Notes: generated by a model from the sequence alone, not told the origin. Numbered from the stretch's first letter, positions 24,726-33,690 are shown. The stretch is 64,000 nucleotides of DNA from Bin87 sp965220055 (GCA_965220055.1 CBDCPE010000004.1:1302001-1366000); one strand, 5' to 3'. Numbers and translations: made by a program.

Positions 24726-26264
24726 TCAGTGACGGAAGTGACGAATGCCGGTGAACACCATGGCGATATTGGCCTGATTGGCCGCGGCTATCACCTCGTC
24801 GTCGCGAATGGAACCACCGGGCTGGACGATCGCCGTTATGCCGGCATCGGCAGCGAGCTCGATGTTGTCGGGGAAGGGGAAGAAGGCGTCGGAAGCCAGC
24901 ACGCATCCCGCAGCCTTATCGCCCGCAGCACGCTGCGACAGGTGGACGCTGACCACCCGGTTTGGCTGTCCGGCACCCATGCCGACCAGGGTACGGTCCT
25001 TGACAAAGGCGATAGCGTTGGACTTGATGTGCTTGACCGCTTTCCAAGCAAATGCCAAGTCGGCCAGCTCCGCAGGAGTCGGAGCGCGTTCGGTAGCGGT
25101 GGTCCAGGCATCGGGGTGCTCGTCAATGACGTCGGGGGTTTGCACCAGGACGCCACCGCTGAGAGGGCGGATGTCGTAGTGCGCGGAACCGGGGGAGCTG
25201 ACAACCGGGTCTACGGTCAGGATACGGAGATTGCGCTTCCGGCGGAGGATCTCGAGGGCGTCGTCATCGTAGCCGGGGGCGACGATCACTTCGTAGAACA
25301 CGGGGTCCATAGCCCGGGCCGCGGCCGCCGTTACCGATCGATTGAATCCTACTATGCCGCCAAAGGCGGACACGGGATCGCCCTCGTATGCCAGCTCGTA
25401 CGCCTCCGCAATGTCGTCGCGCGATGCGAGGCCACAGGGGTTCGCGTGCTTGATCACACAGGCCGACGGGTCGCCGTAATCGTTGACCGTACGCCAGGCT
25501 GCGTCGGCATCCATCAGGTTGTTAAAAGACAGTTCCCGGCCGTGCAGTTGCCTTGCTCGGGCCAAGCCACCCTGTCCGCCGCTGGCGGGGACGTACAAGG
25601 CGCCCCGCTGGTGGGGGTTCTCGCCGTAGCGCAGGCTCGACACCCGGGTGAGTCCGATGGTCACCTGCTGGGGCATTTCGTCTTCCGAGGTCGGGTCAGA
25701 CGACAAGTAACCGGCTACCGCGGCGTCGTACACTGCCACATGCTGAAAGGCCTTGGCGGCGAGGGCACGGCGCTGTTGGGCTTCCAAGCCGGCACCAGAC
25801 AACGCCTCTGCAACCCATTCGTAGTCGGACGGGTCAACAACGACGGCGACTGAGGGGAAGTTCTTGGCCGCGGCCCGGAGCATCGTGGGGCCACCTATGT
25901 CGATGTTCTCGAGGGCGTCGTCCAGCGTGACGCCGGCTTTACTGATAGTTTCGACGAAAGGATAGAGGTTGACGACAACCACATCGATGGCGCCAATCCG
26001 GTGCTGTTCCAACTCCGCCATGTGAGCGGGCGAATCGCGGCGGGCCAGCAGACCACCGTGTATCACCGGATGCAGGGTCTTGACGCGGCCATCCAGAATT
26101 TCAGGGGAGCCGGTAACGTCGGATACCTGGGTGACCGGAACGCCGGCATCGGCGAGGCTGCGATGGGTGCCGCCCGTACTGATAAGTTCATAGCCGGCGT
26201 CGGCGAGGGATTTGCCGAAATGCTCGATACCGGTTTTATCGAATACGCTGAGTAAAGCTTTCAA
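24726..26264 (-). CDS. purH: Bifunctional AICAR formyltransferase / IMP cyclohydrolase
   Basis: 512 aa, last two steps to IMP. TTG start (TTGAAAGCTTTACTC). The N-terminal IMP cyclohydrolase domain begins ALLSVFDKTGIEHF with STGGTHRSL; the C-terminal transformylase has RYGENPHQRGALY, FNNLMDADAAW, IKHANPCGLA and IKSNAIAFVKD. Follows purM and a small unknown gene on the minus strand. Confidence 0.97.
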   Translation of the reverse strand: MKALLSVFDKTGIEHFGKSLADAGYELISTGGTHRSLADAGVPVTQVSDVTGSPEILDGRVKTLHPVIHGGLLARRDSPAHMAELEQHRIGAIDVVVVNLYPFVETISKAGVTLDDALENIDIGGPTMLRAAAKNFPSVAVVVDPSDYEWVAEALSGAGLEAQQRRALAAKAFQHVAVYDAAVAGYLSSDPTSEDEMPQQVTIGLTRVSSLRYGENPHQRGALYVPASGGQGGLARARQLHGRELSFNNLMDADAAWRTVNDYGDPSACVIKHANPCGLASRDDIAEAYELAYEGDPVSAFGGIVGFNRSVTAAAARAMDPVFYEVIVAPGYDDDALEILRRKRNLRILTVDPVVSSPGSAHYDIRPLSGGVLVQTPDVIDEHPDAWTTATERAPTPAELADLAFAWKAVKHIKSNAIAFVKDRTLVGMGAGQPNRVVSVHLSQRAAGDKAAGCVLASDAFFPFPDNIELAADAGITAIVQPGGSIRDDEVIAAANQANIAMVFTGIRHFRH

Positions 26265-26299
26265 CTCGCTGGATATCTCCTCTTGAAATTTGGCCAGAG

Positions 26300-26554
26300 C
26301 TAAACGCCGCCGGCTCCGCCGTCGAAACCTCCGAAGCCGCCGCCGGGATCTATCGTGTGGTTGAAACCGCCGGCATCGCCGGAATTGTGAAACTGGCCGC
26401 CGTCGATCGACGATCCGGAGTCATGGCCCCCGCTGTACCAAATCAGGCCCAAAGGGCCCCAGGCCCACCAAGGACGCATGACATCAAGAACGGGTTCAGA
26501 CTTGTCAACCACATTGCTGCGGGCACCACGGCGGAACGGGTTTTTCAGGTTCAT
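26300..26554 (-). CDS. Small Gly/Trp-rich hypothetical protein
   Basis: 84 aa from ATG 26554 with GGAGG ten bases upstream. A basic N-terminus (NLKNPFRRGAR) precedes a short hydrophobic, Trp-rich stretch (MRPWWAWGPLGLIWYSGG, about 26-44), then a Gly/Asp/His-rich tail with GGGFGGFDGGAGG. The composition suggests a membrane-associated or surface peptide. Lies inside the purine operon between purM and purH; role unknown. Confidence 0.65.
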   Translation of the reverse strand: MNLKNPFRRGARSNVVDKSEPVLDVMRPWWAWGPLGLIWYSGGHDSGSSIDGGQFHNSGDAGGFNHTIDPGGGFGGFDGGAGGV

Positions 26555-26579
26555 AAAACAGGCCTCCACCTTCTCCGTG

Positions 26580-27632
26580 TTAAACGGCCCGGAACAACGT
26601 TCGGTTAGGACCCGTGCTCGCTACGATTTGACCGACATCCATGGCGTCCGGCAGACTGGACAGCAGCTCGGAGGCGCGGTCGGGATCACACACGGCGACC
26701 ATACCGAGACCCATGTTGAACACGCGGTACATCTCTTCGGCACTGATCCCGCCGGCCCGTTGAATTGCGTCGAATACAGGAGGCACGGGCCAGGCACCGA
26801 CGTGAAACTCGGCGGTCACTCCATCTGGCAGTGATGCGGGCATCTTGCCGGGCAAACCACCACCGGTTATGTGGCTCAATGCCTTGATGCTGCCCAAGTA
26901 GGGCTCCAGCAGGGGGTAGTACGCGCGGTGGCGTACCATCAACTCGTCGCCCAAGTTGCGCGTCAACCCGGGCCATGGACGGAAAAGGGCCTCGGGGTCG
27001 TCGTCGGTACCGAACACCCGGCGGACCAATGAAAACCCATTGGTATGCACGCCGCTGGATGGTATGCCGATGAGGCGATCGCCCGGAACGACGTGGGCGC
27101 CGTCGAGCAAGTTATCCCGTTCGGCCACGCCAACCACGAAACCGGCGAGGTCGAAATCGGCGTCCGCGTAGACACCGGGGAGCTGAGCGGTTTCGCCGCC
27201 GATCAGAGCGCAACTGACTTCGCGGCAGCCCCAGACCATGCCACGCATCAACATTTCCAGACGATGCTCGTCTAACGCGCTAAAGGACAAATAGTCCAGG
27301 AAAAACAGCGGCCGCGCACCCTTGGTCAGTATGTCGTTGACGTTGAGGGTGACCAAATCCTGGCCGACTCCCTCGAAATGACCAAGCTGGGCCGCTATCT
27401 TGAGCTTGGTGCCTACGCCATCAGTGCTGGCGACCAACACAGGATCCTTATAGCCGCTGAGAGCGAACAGCCCGGCAAACCCCCCGCTGCTGTCCAGCAC
27501 CTCGGGGCCATGGGTCATGGCGGCAAAGGCTTTGATACGGTCTTTCAGGCCGTCCATGGCGTCCAAGGCGACGCCGGCGGCTTCATATTCGGCCGATGCA
27601 GAGGCAGCCGCGCCAACCTCTCCAGCGGTCAT
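26580..27632 (-). CDS. purM: Phosphoribosylformylglycinamidine cyclo-ligase (AIR synthetase)
   Basis: 350 aa. Uses ATP to close FGAM into AIR. Family blocks include LVASTDGVGTKLKIA, DLVTLNVNDILTKGARPLFFLDY, GGETAQLPGVY, GIPSSGVHTNGFSL and HITGGGLPGKMP. The ATG shares its A with the TGA of purF (one-base overlap), so translation is coupled. Confidence 0.97.
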   Translation of the reverse strand: MTAGEVGAAASASAEYEAAGVALDAMDGLKDRIKAFAAMTHGPEVLDSSGGFAGLFALSGYKDPVLVASTDGVGTKLKIAAQLGHFEGVGQDLVTLNVNDILTKGARPLFFLDYLSFSALDEHRLEMLMRGMVWGCREVSCALIGGETAQLPGVYADADFDLAGFVVGVAERDNLLDGAHVVPGDRLIGIPSSGVHTNGFSLVRRVFGTDDDPEALFRPWPGLTRNLGDELMVRHRAYYPLLEPYLGSIKALSHITGGGLPGKMPASLPDGVTAEFHVGAWPVPPVFDAIQRAGGISAEEMYRVFNMGLGMVAVCDPDRASELLSSLPDAMDVGQIVASTGPNRTLFRAV

Positions 27633-29080
27633 CAGCCGGTAGCCCGTTCCAGGGACTGCTTAGTCAGCTCGAGCTGCACCGGCACCGGATAGTTACCGGT
27701 GAAACAGGCGTCGCAGAACCCACCCTGTTGACCGTGTACCAAGTCCATCAAACCCCGAACGCTGAGGTAACCCAAGGAATCCGCACCGGTCAACTCGCAG
27801 ATTTCGGGTACGGTCTTGTTGGCGGCGATCAGTTCCCGACGCGTCGCCATGTCCACGCCGAGATAACAGGGGTGCTTGATGGGCGGTGCGCATACCCGGA
27901 GGTGGATTTCGGCAGCGCCGGCACGGCGCAGGAGGTCCACGACGTGTGGGGTCGTGGTGCCGCGGACGATGCTATCGTCCACGACGACGAGACGTTTGCC
28001 CCTGAGCACCGCGGGCATGGGGTTAAACTTCTGGCGGACGCCGCGGTCGCGGCGCTGCTGCTCAGGTTCGATGAAGGTACGGCCGACGTAGCGATTACGC
28101 ACCAAACCGTTGGCGAAGGGAATACCGGATTCACGGGCGAAACCCACAGCGGCGGAAGTGGACGAGTCGGGGATGCCGATCACCAGGTCGGCGTCGGCGG
28201 GATGTTCGCGGGCCAGCTGGACACCCATGTCCTCACGCACGGAGTGCATGAGCCGGCCGTCCATCACGCTGTCCGGCCTGGCGAAGTAGATCCACTCAAA
28301 CACGCACAGCGCACGACCCCGGCGGGCAGAGTCGCCGTAAATCGCGCTTTGAACGCCGTCGGCGCTGATCACGACCACCTCGCCGGGCTCGATTTCGCGG
28401 GTGAACTCGGCCTGCATGTGGTCAAGTGCGCAGGTCTCGGAAGCAACGGCCCATCCGTTTTCAAGGCGTCCCAGGCACAAGGGACGGATACCCAATGGAT
28501 CGCGGACCGCGATGATGGCATCGGGCGTCAACAGGGCGAGGGAGAACGCCCCTTGCATACGGGGCATGGCATAGAAGAGCCGCTGAGGCCAGGTATCGCC
28601 GGGAGCGTTAGCCAGCAAATGGGCTATGACTTCGCTGTCAGTGCTGGTCTCGAAATGACAGTCCCATTGAGTCTGTACTTGCTCACGCAACTGCCTGGAG
28701 TTGATTATGTTGCCGTTGTGAGCAATCACCAGCGGCCCGTTGAGGCCTCGCACCAGCAACGGCTGAGCGTTGTCACTGCGGCTGGCACCGGTCGTCGAGT
28801 ACCGGGTGTGGCCGATCGCCAATCCACCCGTGATGCCATCGATGTCGCCATCGCGGAACGCCTCCGACACCAGGCCCATGCCGGTGTACACCTTTATCCG
28901 GCCGTGGTCAGCTGCGGCGACGCCGGCGGATTCCTGGCCTCGATGCTGCAAGGCGAACAGGCCGATGGAGGTGAGCGAGGCGCTGTGCGAACCCGGCGAA
29001 TACACAGCCACAACTCCGCACTCTTCGCGCGGGTGGTCAAGGGCGGTGCTACCCGAGTAGATAGCCGACTGCGATATCAT
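27632..29080 (-). CDS. purF: Amidophosphoribosyltransferase
   Basis: 482 aa, committed step of purine synthesis. The glutaminase nucleophile is the Cys in REECGVVAVY, with an 18-20 residue propeptide before it. PRPP loop LVVVDDSIVRGTT. Four Fe-S Cys positions of the Bacillus-type enzyme are present: RALCVFEW, KHPCYLGVD and GFCDACF, predicting an oxygen-sensitive 4Fe-4S form. First gene of the minus-strand pur operon. Confidence 0.97.
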   Translation of the reverse strand: MISQSAIYSGSTALDHPREECGVVAVYSPGSHSASLTSIGLFALQHRGQESAGVAAADHGRIKVYTGMGLVSEAFRDGDIDGITGGLAIGHTRYSTTGASRSDNAQPLLVRGLNGPLVIAHNGNIINSRQLREQVQTQWDCHFETSTDSEVIAHLLANAPGDTWPQRLFYAMPRMQGAFSLALLTPDAIIAVRDPLGIRPLCLGRLENGWAVASETCALDHMQAEFTREIEPGEVVVISADGVQSAIYGDSARRGRALCVFEWIYFARPDSVMDGRLMHSVREDMGVQLAREHPADADLVIGIPDSSTSAAVGFARESGIPFANGLVRNRYVGRTFIEPEQQRRDRGVRQKFNPMPAVLRGKRLVVVDDSIVRGTTTPHVVDLLRRAGAAEIHLRVCAPPIKHPCYLGVDMATRRELIAANKTVPEICELTGADSLGYLSVRGLMDLVHGQQGGFCDACFTGNYPVPVQLELTKQSLERATG

Positions 29081-29086
29081 GGTTGC

Positions 29087-29115
29087 ATTCTATTGGCCGG
29101 CCGGCGGCGGGTCAA
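29087..29115 (-). promoter_or_regulatory. Promoter of the purF operon
   Basis: Minus-strand TTGACC (29115-29110), 17-base spacer, TAGAAT (29092-29087), just upstream of purF. The spacer is GC-rich with nested GCCGGC. Transcription would start at or next to the purF start codon. Confidence 0.65.
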
Positions 29116-29170
29116 CGAAAACGCCGCCAACAATATCAGCCGAAGCCCTGATATCGGGTCTCCAGTGGGT

Positions 29171-29935
29171 TCAGTCCCGCTCCGCGATGATCTGTACCTT
29201 GCGGGCATCGCCGAATCCGACGCTTTCGGTGCGGATACCGTCGCGCTCGTCTAAATGCAGGTGGATCACCCGGCGGTCGGAAGGGGCCATGGGTTCCAAA
29301 GTTATGCTACGGCCGGTCTGAAGGACACGCTCGGCGACGCGGTCAGCCATTTCGCGGAGGGAATCCTCGCGGCGCTGACGATATTGCTCGACGTCCAACG
29401 AAACGCGGACCTCCTCATCGAACCGTTGTCGGACGATACTCTGAACGATGAACTGGAGCGAGTACAAGGTGTTGCCGCGACGCCCAATCAACAACCCGGA
29501 ATCGGGGCCGTTGATGTCGATCACCGGGCCACCTGCCAACTCGTCGTTCTCGGAGCGGAGTGTTACGTCAACTTCAGCGCCGACAGCGGTGAGGATGCGC
29601 TCGACAGCCTGTACAGCGGCTCCAGCGGGAGAGTCCGAGTCTATGGGCGGGATCGGCGCGGGACCGCCGGTCGGCTCCCGCTCATCAACGGGTTCCGGCT
29701 CATCGAACGGAGGCGCGTCCAAGTCGAATTCGTCACTTTCATCCGGTTCGGATGGAGTAGCGCCACCGATACGGGTGACGCGGACCTCGGCCATTTCACC
29801 GCCTATTCCTAGGAACCCCTGACGGCCCCTATTTAGTATTTCGACCTCTACCTCGCTGCGGTCGACGCCGAGAGCTGCGAGCGCCTGCCCTTCGGCCTCT
29901 TCTACGGTTCTCCCGGTTTGCACTATCTGATTCAT
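29171..29935 (-). CDS. jag: Jag/KhpB-type RNA-binding protein (Jag_N, KH, R3H)
   Basis: 254 aa. ATG 29935 has GGAGGG upstream. Order: Jag_N domain (about 1-50, with GRQGFLGIGGEMAEV), an acidic Pro-rich linker (about 55-105), a KH domain with GLLIGRRGNTLYSLQ, and a C-terminal R3H domain with DRRVIHLHLDERDGIRTESVG. Binds RNA and is normally paired with YidC. Its first 107 bases overlap the 3' end of yidC in another frame. Confidence 0.92.
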   Translation of the reverse strand: MNQIVQTGRTVEEAEGQALAALGVDRSEVEVEILNRGRQGFLGIGGEMAEVRVTRIGGATPSEPDESDEFDLDAPPFDEPEPVDEREPTGGPAPIPPIDSDSPAGAAVQAVERILTAVGAEVDVTLRSENDELAGGPVIDINGPDSGLLIGRRGNTLYSLQFIVQSIVRQRFDEEVRVSLDVEQYRQRREDSLREMADRVAERVLQTGRSITLEPMAPSDRRVIHLHLDERDGIRTESVGFGDARKVQIIAERD

Positions 29936-30758
29936 CGGGTCTACCCTCCTGCGGGTCAGGGTCCGGAACTGCCGCAGCGGTCTCTGCCGCATCCTGCCCG
30001 CGTCGCGGGAACAGCGGGAACAAAGGGCCCCAACCAGTGATGAAATACTGGATCGCGATACCGATGATGTTGGAAACCACCCAGTAGAGCGGAAGCCCAC
30101 TGGGCCATTGCAAAGAGAACGCGCCCAGGAAAATAGGCATCATCCACAACATCATCGTTTGGCTGGACTGTTGACGCGGGTCCGGCGACGGCATCTGCGT
30201 CATCTTCTGCTGCACCCAGGTGGTGACAGCGACCAATACGGGCATGACAATGGGCGACGGGTCCGGCTTGCTGAGATCGAGCCACAGAAATGTATTGTTA
30301 ACCGGCACCGCCGAATGGATCGGGACGAAGGTGATCCAGAAGTACAACTTGTCGGACAGCTTCACCAAGTCTTCCGGGTTGTTGAACAGGGTAAGGATCA
30401 GCACCCGGAACAAGCCGATCAGAATGGGCATCTGGATGATCAACGGGCCCAAGCAGCCGACCGGGTTCACGCCGCTCTCGCGGTACAGCCGCATGGTCTC
30501 CTGGGAGATTCGCGAACGGTCACCCTCGTAGCGTTGCTGGATTTCACGGACTCGCGGCTGCATGGCGGTCATCGCGCGCATTTGCCGCAATTGACGCACA
30601 GTCAAGGGTATGGTCGCCACGCGCACTAGCACGGTGAAGGCGATGATGGCGAATCCCATCTGGGAGAAGCACAGCACATACAACACCAACAAGGTGTTGA
30701 GCATGGGCCGGATGATCACCTCATTCCAGACGAGGATGAATATGGAGAAAAATTCCAC
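29829..30758 (-). CDS. yidC: Membrane protein insertase YidC/Oxa1
   Basis: 309 aa. The short Gram-positive/Oxa1-like form without a large periplasmic domain. Core TMs carry LVRVATIPLTVRQLRQMRAM, with the groove Arg, and SGVNPVGCLGPLIIQMPI. Helices follow around 170-250, ending in SGLPLYWVVSNIIGIAIQYF. The tail is acidic, then strongly basic (RRRGRRAGARSSRRRPQRG), fitting ribosome contact. Part of rpmH-rnpA-yidD-lipoprotein-yidC-jag. Confidence 0.94.
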   Translation of the reverse strand: MEFFSIFILVWNEVIIRPMLNTLLVLYVLCFSQMGFAIIAFTVLVRVATIPLTVRQLRQMRAMTAMQPRVREIQQRYEGDRSRISQETMRLYRESGVNPVGCLGPLIIQMPILIGLFRVLILTLFNNPEDLVKLSDKLYFWITFVPIHSAVPVNNTFLWLDLSKPDPSPIVMPVLVAVTTWVQQKMTQMPSPDPRQQSSQTMMLWMMPIFLGAFSLQWPSGLPLYWVVSNIIGIAIQYFITGWGPLFPLFPRRGQDAAETAAAVPDPDPQEGRPDESDSANRENRRRGRRAGARSSRRRPQRGRGRNTK

Positions 30759-30799
30759 TTATTCCTGCCTGTCGCCGTCGGGGCAGCAGCTCCGCGTGG

Positions 30800-32044
30800 C
30801 TAGTTCCGGGGACATTGCACGTTGTCGGTCGTGTCGTAACACCAATGGGGCATAAAGCCGGACAGCACCTGCAGCCGCCGAACCTTACCGTCGTCAGTTC
30901 CGACGTACACCACTTCCTGTTCGTTGGAGCCTCCGAATCCGATGGTGCTGGACTTGACCAGGGGGGCCTTAATTTGCCCATCGCGGATGCTGTAGGAGGC
31001 GATTTCCTGAGGAGACTCTTGGGCGGACCGCGTCGCGCGGAGCAGCACTACCTTGCCCTCCCGGGAGGCGACCACCAAACCACGCTCCGTCAGCACGGGA
31101 TTGGCGACGACGGGGGCGCCCATGTCGTAACTCCAGAGCAACACTCCGTTTTCGTCGAGGGCATAAACGTTGCCGTCCATGGAGGCCGCGTATATCGCAC
31201 GGCCAGAGGAAACAGGGGTCGCCCACCACCAGTTTTCGGCCACGAACTGCCAACGGGGCTGACCATCGTTCAGTCCGAGGGCGTACAGCTGGCGGTCGAA
31301 AGAGCCAACTATGAGCAGGTTCTTGTGGATGAGCGGCGTAGCAACCACCGCTCCGCCGGTATCAAAACGCCAGACGAGGGCACCGGTTTCCAGATTGACG
31401 GCGTAGACGCTGCCGTCCTGCGAGCCGAAATAGGCCACGCCGTTCCGTAGAACAGAGGTTGACCAAACCTCCCCGTCGGTGCGGAAGGGCGACCAACGGA
31501 GGTTCTCTCCGGTCAGGGCGTTGAAGGCGTAGAGGCCACCGTCCTCGGAGCCAACAGCGACAATGCCGCCGGCTTCGTCCAGAGCGGGACTTCCGACCAG
31601 GGGCGGCATGTCCTCGGTCTCGAACTGAGGCTGGCGCCACGCCACCTGAACAGACCCAGCGCCGGCGGAACCGTCGAAAGCGTACAAGATACCGTCGATG
31701 CCGGATACGTAGACGAAGCGTCCCACGGCGGGCGAACTGTAGGAGCCGCCGAATCCATTTTCGCTACCAACGGCGGACACCCAACGGGTACTGACGCCAT
31801 CCAGCCCGAAATCATCCAAAGCATAAACCTGGCCGGACAACGTGGTGGCGTAGACCACTCCGTTGGCCACTGCGATGGAACCCCATCCCTGGGTTGACGC
31901 CCCTAAGCTCCGACCACAACCGGTGATCGCCAGGCACAAAACAGCCAACGCTGCGAAGGCCAGAACCAGCCTCAAAGATCGGGATGTGTGCGAGGTGGCC
32001 CAGCGGGTCAAAGATTTGCGGGAGGGCAGGAAATGATAGGACAT
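30800..32044 (-). CDS. PQQ-like beta-propeller lipoprotein (BamB-like fold)
   Basis: 414 aa. Signal peptide with lipobox LAITGC (about residues 38-43). The rest is repeated propeller blades: VVYATTLSGQVYALDD, YVSGIDGILYAFDG, VAVGSEDGGLYAFNALTGE, YFGSQDGSVYAVNLETGALVWRF, IVGSFDRQLYALG, YAASMDGNVYALDENG, VVYVGTDDGKVR. Location between yidD and yidC suggests a scaffold role in protein insertion or folding outside the membrane, but that is inference. TTG 32050 would add two residues. Confidence 0.88.
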   Translation of the reverse strand: MSYHFLPSRKSLTRWATSHTSRSLRLVLAFAALAVLCLAITGCGRSLGASTQGWGSIAVANGVVYATTLSGQVYALDDFGLDGVSTRWVSAVGSENGFGGSYSSPAVGRFVYVSGIDGILYAFDGSAGAGSVQVAWRQPQFETEDMPPLVGSPALDEAGGIVAVGSEDGGLYAFNALTGENLRWSPFRTDGEVWSTSVLRNGVAYFGSQDGSVYAVNLETGALVWRFDTGGAVVATPLIHKNLLIVGSFDRQLYALGLNDGQPRWQFVAENWWWATPVSSGRAIYAASMDGNVYALDENGVLLWSYDMGAPVVANPVLTERGLVVASREGKVVLLRATRSAQESPQEIASYSIRDGQIKAPLVKSSTIGFGGSNEQEVVYVGTDDGKVRRLQVLSGFMPHWCYDTTDNVQCPRN

Positions 32045-32053
32045 TATCAACGG

Positions 32054-32263
32054 TCAAGCGACAGGGTCATACCCGTGACCGCCCACGGGGGTACAGCGTA
32101 AAATTCGGCGAACGCCGAGCCAAGTTCCCCGAACGATGCCGTAACGGGATATGGCGTCGGCGGTGTACTCAGAGCAACTGGGCTGGTATCGGCAGAAGCC
32201 TGGCAGGTAGGGGGACAACGCCTGCTGGTAGAAACGGATGGCAACGACAGCGACGACTTTCAT
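32054..32263 (-). CDS. yidD: Membrane protein insertion efficiency factor YidD
   Basis: 69 aa. Highly conserved small protein: AIRFYQQALSPYLPGFCRYQPSCSEYT in pieces, with Cys residues, and RRILRCTPVGGHGYDPV at the C-terminus. ATG 32263 overlaps the rnpA stop by 4 bases. Its neighbours rnpA and yidC are the usual ones. Confidence 0.94.
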   Translation of the reverse strand: MKVVAVVAIRFYQQALSPYLPGFCRYQPSCSEYTADAISRYGIVRGTWLGVRRILRCTPVGGHGYDPVA

Positions 32264-32637
32264 TGCGCGGGGTCCCGGCAATCATCGGAAGGGGCGGCCA
32301 CGGCCGGCGGAACGTTCAACCTCGTGCGGCGAATCAGGTTATGTACAGCGCGTTCGAGCTCGCTGAAATCAGCGTCGCCGGCTCCTTTTCGGGCGATGAG
32401 GACGGTGTCCCATCCAGGAGCGGACGCCGAATTGCGAACGACCTCTCGCAAACGCCGCTTAACGCGATTGCGCACCACGGCATTACCGACACGTTTTCCG
32501 GTTACGAAGCAGAAGCGGCTGCGGTCCAGGCCATTAGGAAGTACTCTCATCACCAAGAGACCGTTAGCCACGCTACGCCCTCGGCCATGGATTTCAGAGA
32601 TACGGCTGGCGCTGCCCAGCCTACGGTGTCGTTGCAT
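32260..32637 (-). CDS. rnpA: Ribonuclease P protein component
   Basis: 125 aa. Protein subunit that helps the RNase P RNA process tRNA 5' ends. The signature RNR motif is KRVGNAVVRNRVKRRLREVVR (about residues 48-68, split here: GKRVGNAVVRNRVKRR), with the RFCFVTGK strand before it. The C-terminus is extended by about 15 residues (PPAVAAPSDDCRDPAQ). Lies 48 bases after rpmH. Confidence 0.95.
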   Translation of the reverse strand: MQRHRRLGSASRISEIHGRGRSVANGLLVMRVLPNGLDRSRFCFVTGKRVGNAVVRNRVKRRLREVVRNSASAPGWDTVLIARKGAGDADFSELERAVHNLIRRTRLNVPPAVAAPSDDCRDPAQ

Positions 32638-32685
32638 CGTATCGAAGAACGCCGTCGGCGAGCAAAGCAGCCAACAGACAGTTGG

Positions 32686-32823
32686 CTACACGGACAGCCG
32701 GTGCCGGCCCTTGAAACGCCGGCGGCGCAAGACGGCGCGCCCGTCTGAAGTGCGTGAACGCGAGCGGAAGCCGTGCACACGAGCGCGGCGTCGCTTTTTC
32801 GGCTGGTAAGTACGTTTGGGCAT
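32686..32823 (-). CDS. rpmH: 50S ribosomal protein L34
   Basis: 45 aa, read from ATG 32823 to TAG at 32688-32686: begins MPKRTYQPKKRRRARVHGF and ends GRHRLSV. Matches L34 over its whole length (PKRTyQP, RaHGFR, GRR-like and KGRxRLSv blocks). Ribosome binding site GGAG upstream. First gene of the minus-strand rpmH-rnpA-yidD cluster. dnaA, often adjacent, is not present on either side. Confidence 0.95.
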   Translation of the reverse strand: MPKRTYQPKKRRRARVHGFRSRSRTSDGRAVLRRRRFKGRHRLSV

Positions 32824-32846
32824 AAGTAGATCTCCGAAGGCAAATT

Positions 32847-32875
32847 ATGGTACTGCCTAACCCGGAATGCGTCAA
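32847..32875 (-). promoter_or_regulatory. Promoter of the rpmH operon
   Basis: Minus-strand TTGACG (32875-32870), 17-base spacer, TACCAT (32852-32847), about 24 bases before rpmH. Confidence 0.55.
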
Positions 32876-32943
32876 GAAAATCTTGAGGTCGGGCGGCTGA
32901 AGTTGGTTTCGGTTGAGCCGCATCCAACGCGGAGGCTGACCGA

Positions 32944-33681
32944 TCAAGATGATGCGATGGCGAGCAGTATGCCGGCCAACTCCTGAGGGGTAGTGACCAT
33001 GGGATCGTGGCCGGTGTCGATATGGTGGACGCCCCACCCGGAGGCGGAGGCCCGCTCGGCGACTGGCTCGAAACCGGACTCGCTGCACACGATAAACTCA
33101 CGGCGAAGGGCAGCGGCATCAGGGTTGCCGGTGCGGACGGGTTGGGAGAAAGTCAGAGTTGGTTGCGGAGACAGGCGAGGCAGCATGAACGCCTGATCCG
33201 ACGGGTCGGTTATTGTCCAGCGCTGGGCGATTTCTTCCGCTTCGGTGGGCGCGGGCATGAACGGCGCGCCTTCGGCGATGAGCCCTCGGATGCGCGCGAC
33301 GAATTCGGGACCGCGGACGGCTTCAAGCTGATCGACCATAGCCTCGCCGTCAGACGGGGCGACACCATTGACGTAGACGAGGGATACGATGCGCTCAGGG
33401 ACCAGTTCCGCGACGCCGGTGATAACCATTCCGGCGTAAGCGTGGCCAACCAGAATGACATCGGTGAGGTCCTCAGCCTGGAGCAGGGAGACGACGTCGC
33501 GAATGTGCAGGTCGAGGTTGATTGCCGCAGGGGGCATGAGCGCGGCCAGATGCCGCCGCTCACCCAGCCCAGTAAGGCTGGGAGCTAGGACAACATGGCC
33601 AGCCTGACGTAACAGAGGACTGGTCTTCCACCAAGACCATCCGCCGTGCCAGGCCCCGTGGATAAGAACGAAAGTGGCCAC
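32944..33681 (-). CDS. Alpha/beta-hydrolase-fold protein lacking the nucleophile Ser
   Basis: 245 aa, similar to the hydroxynitrile-lyase/methyl-salicylate-esterase-like branch (TFVLIHGAWHGGWSWWK at the N-terminus, oxyanion HGA). The nucleophile elbow reads VGHAYAGMVI where GHSxGG is expected: Ala (codon GCT) replaces Ser. The catalytic-His region DTGHDPMVTTP is intact. It is therefore either inactive as an esterase or performs chemistry that does not need the Ser. Ten bases upstream, on the same strand, ends the dehydrogenase gene. Confidence 0.82.
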   Translation of the reverse strand: MATFVLIHGAWHGGWSWWKTSPLLRQAGHVVLAPSLTGLGERRHLAALMPPAAINLDLHIRDVVSLLQAEDLTDVILVGHAYAGMVITGVAELVPERIVSLVYVNGVAPSDGEAMVDQLEAVRGPEFVARIRGLIAEGAPFMPAPTEAEEIAQRWTITDPSDQAFMLPRLSPQPTLTFSQPVRTGNPDAAALRREFIVCSESGFEPVAERASASGWGVHHIDTGHDPMVTTPQELAGILLAIASS

Positions 33682-33690
33682 GGTTCAGAC

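Noticed and set aside
24063..25853. 596-codon open frame opposite purH
   Set aside because: Antisense to a clear purH; no recognisable domain. Long antisense frames are expected in this high-GC codon usage.
27596..29254. 552-codon open frame opposite purF
   Set aside because: Shadow of purF on the other strand with no domain and no ribosome binding site.
32823..32944. Replication origin beside rpmH
   Set aside because: No dnaA gene and no DnaA-box cluster is visible on either side.
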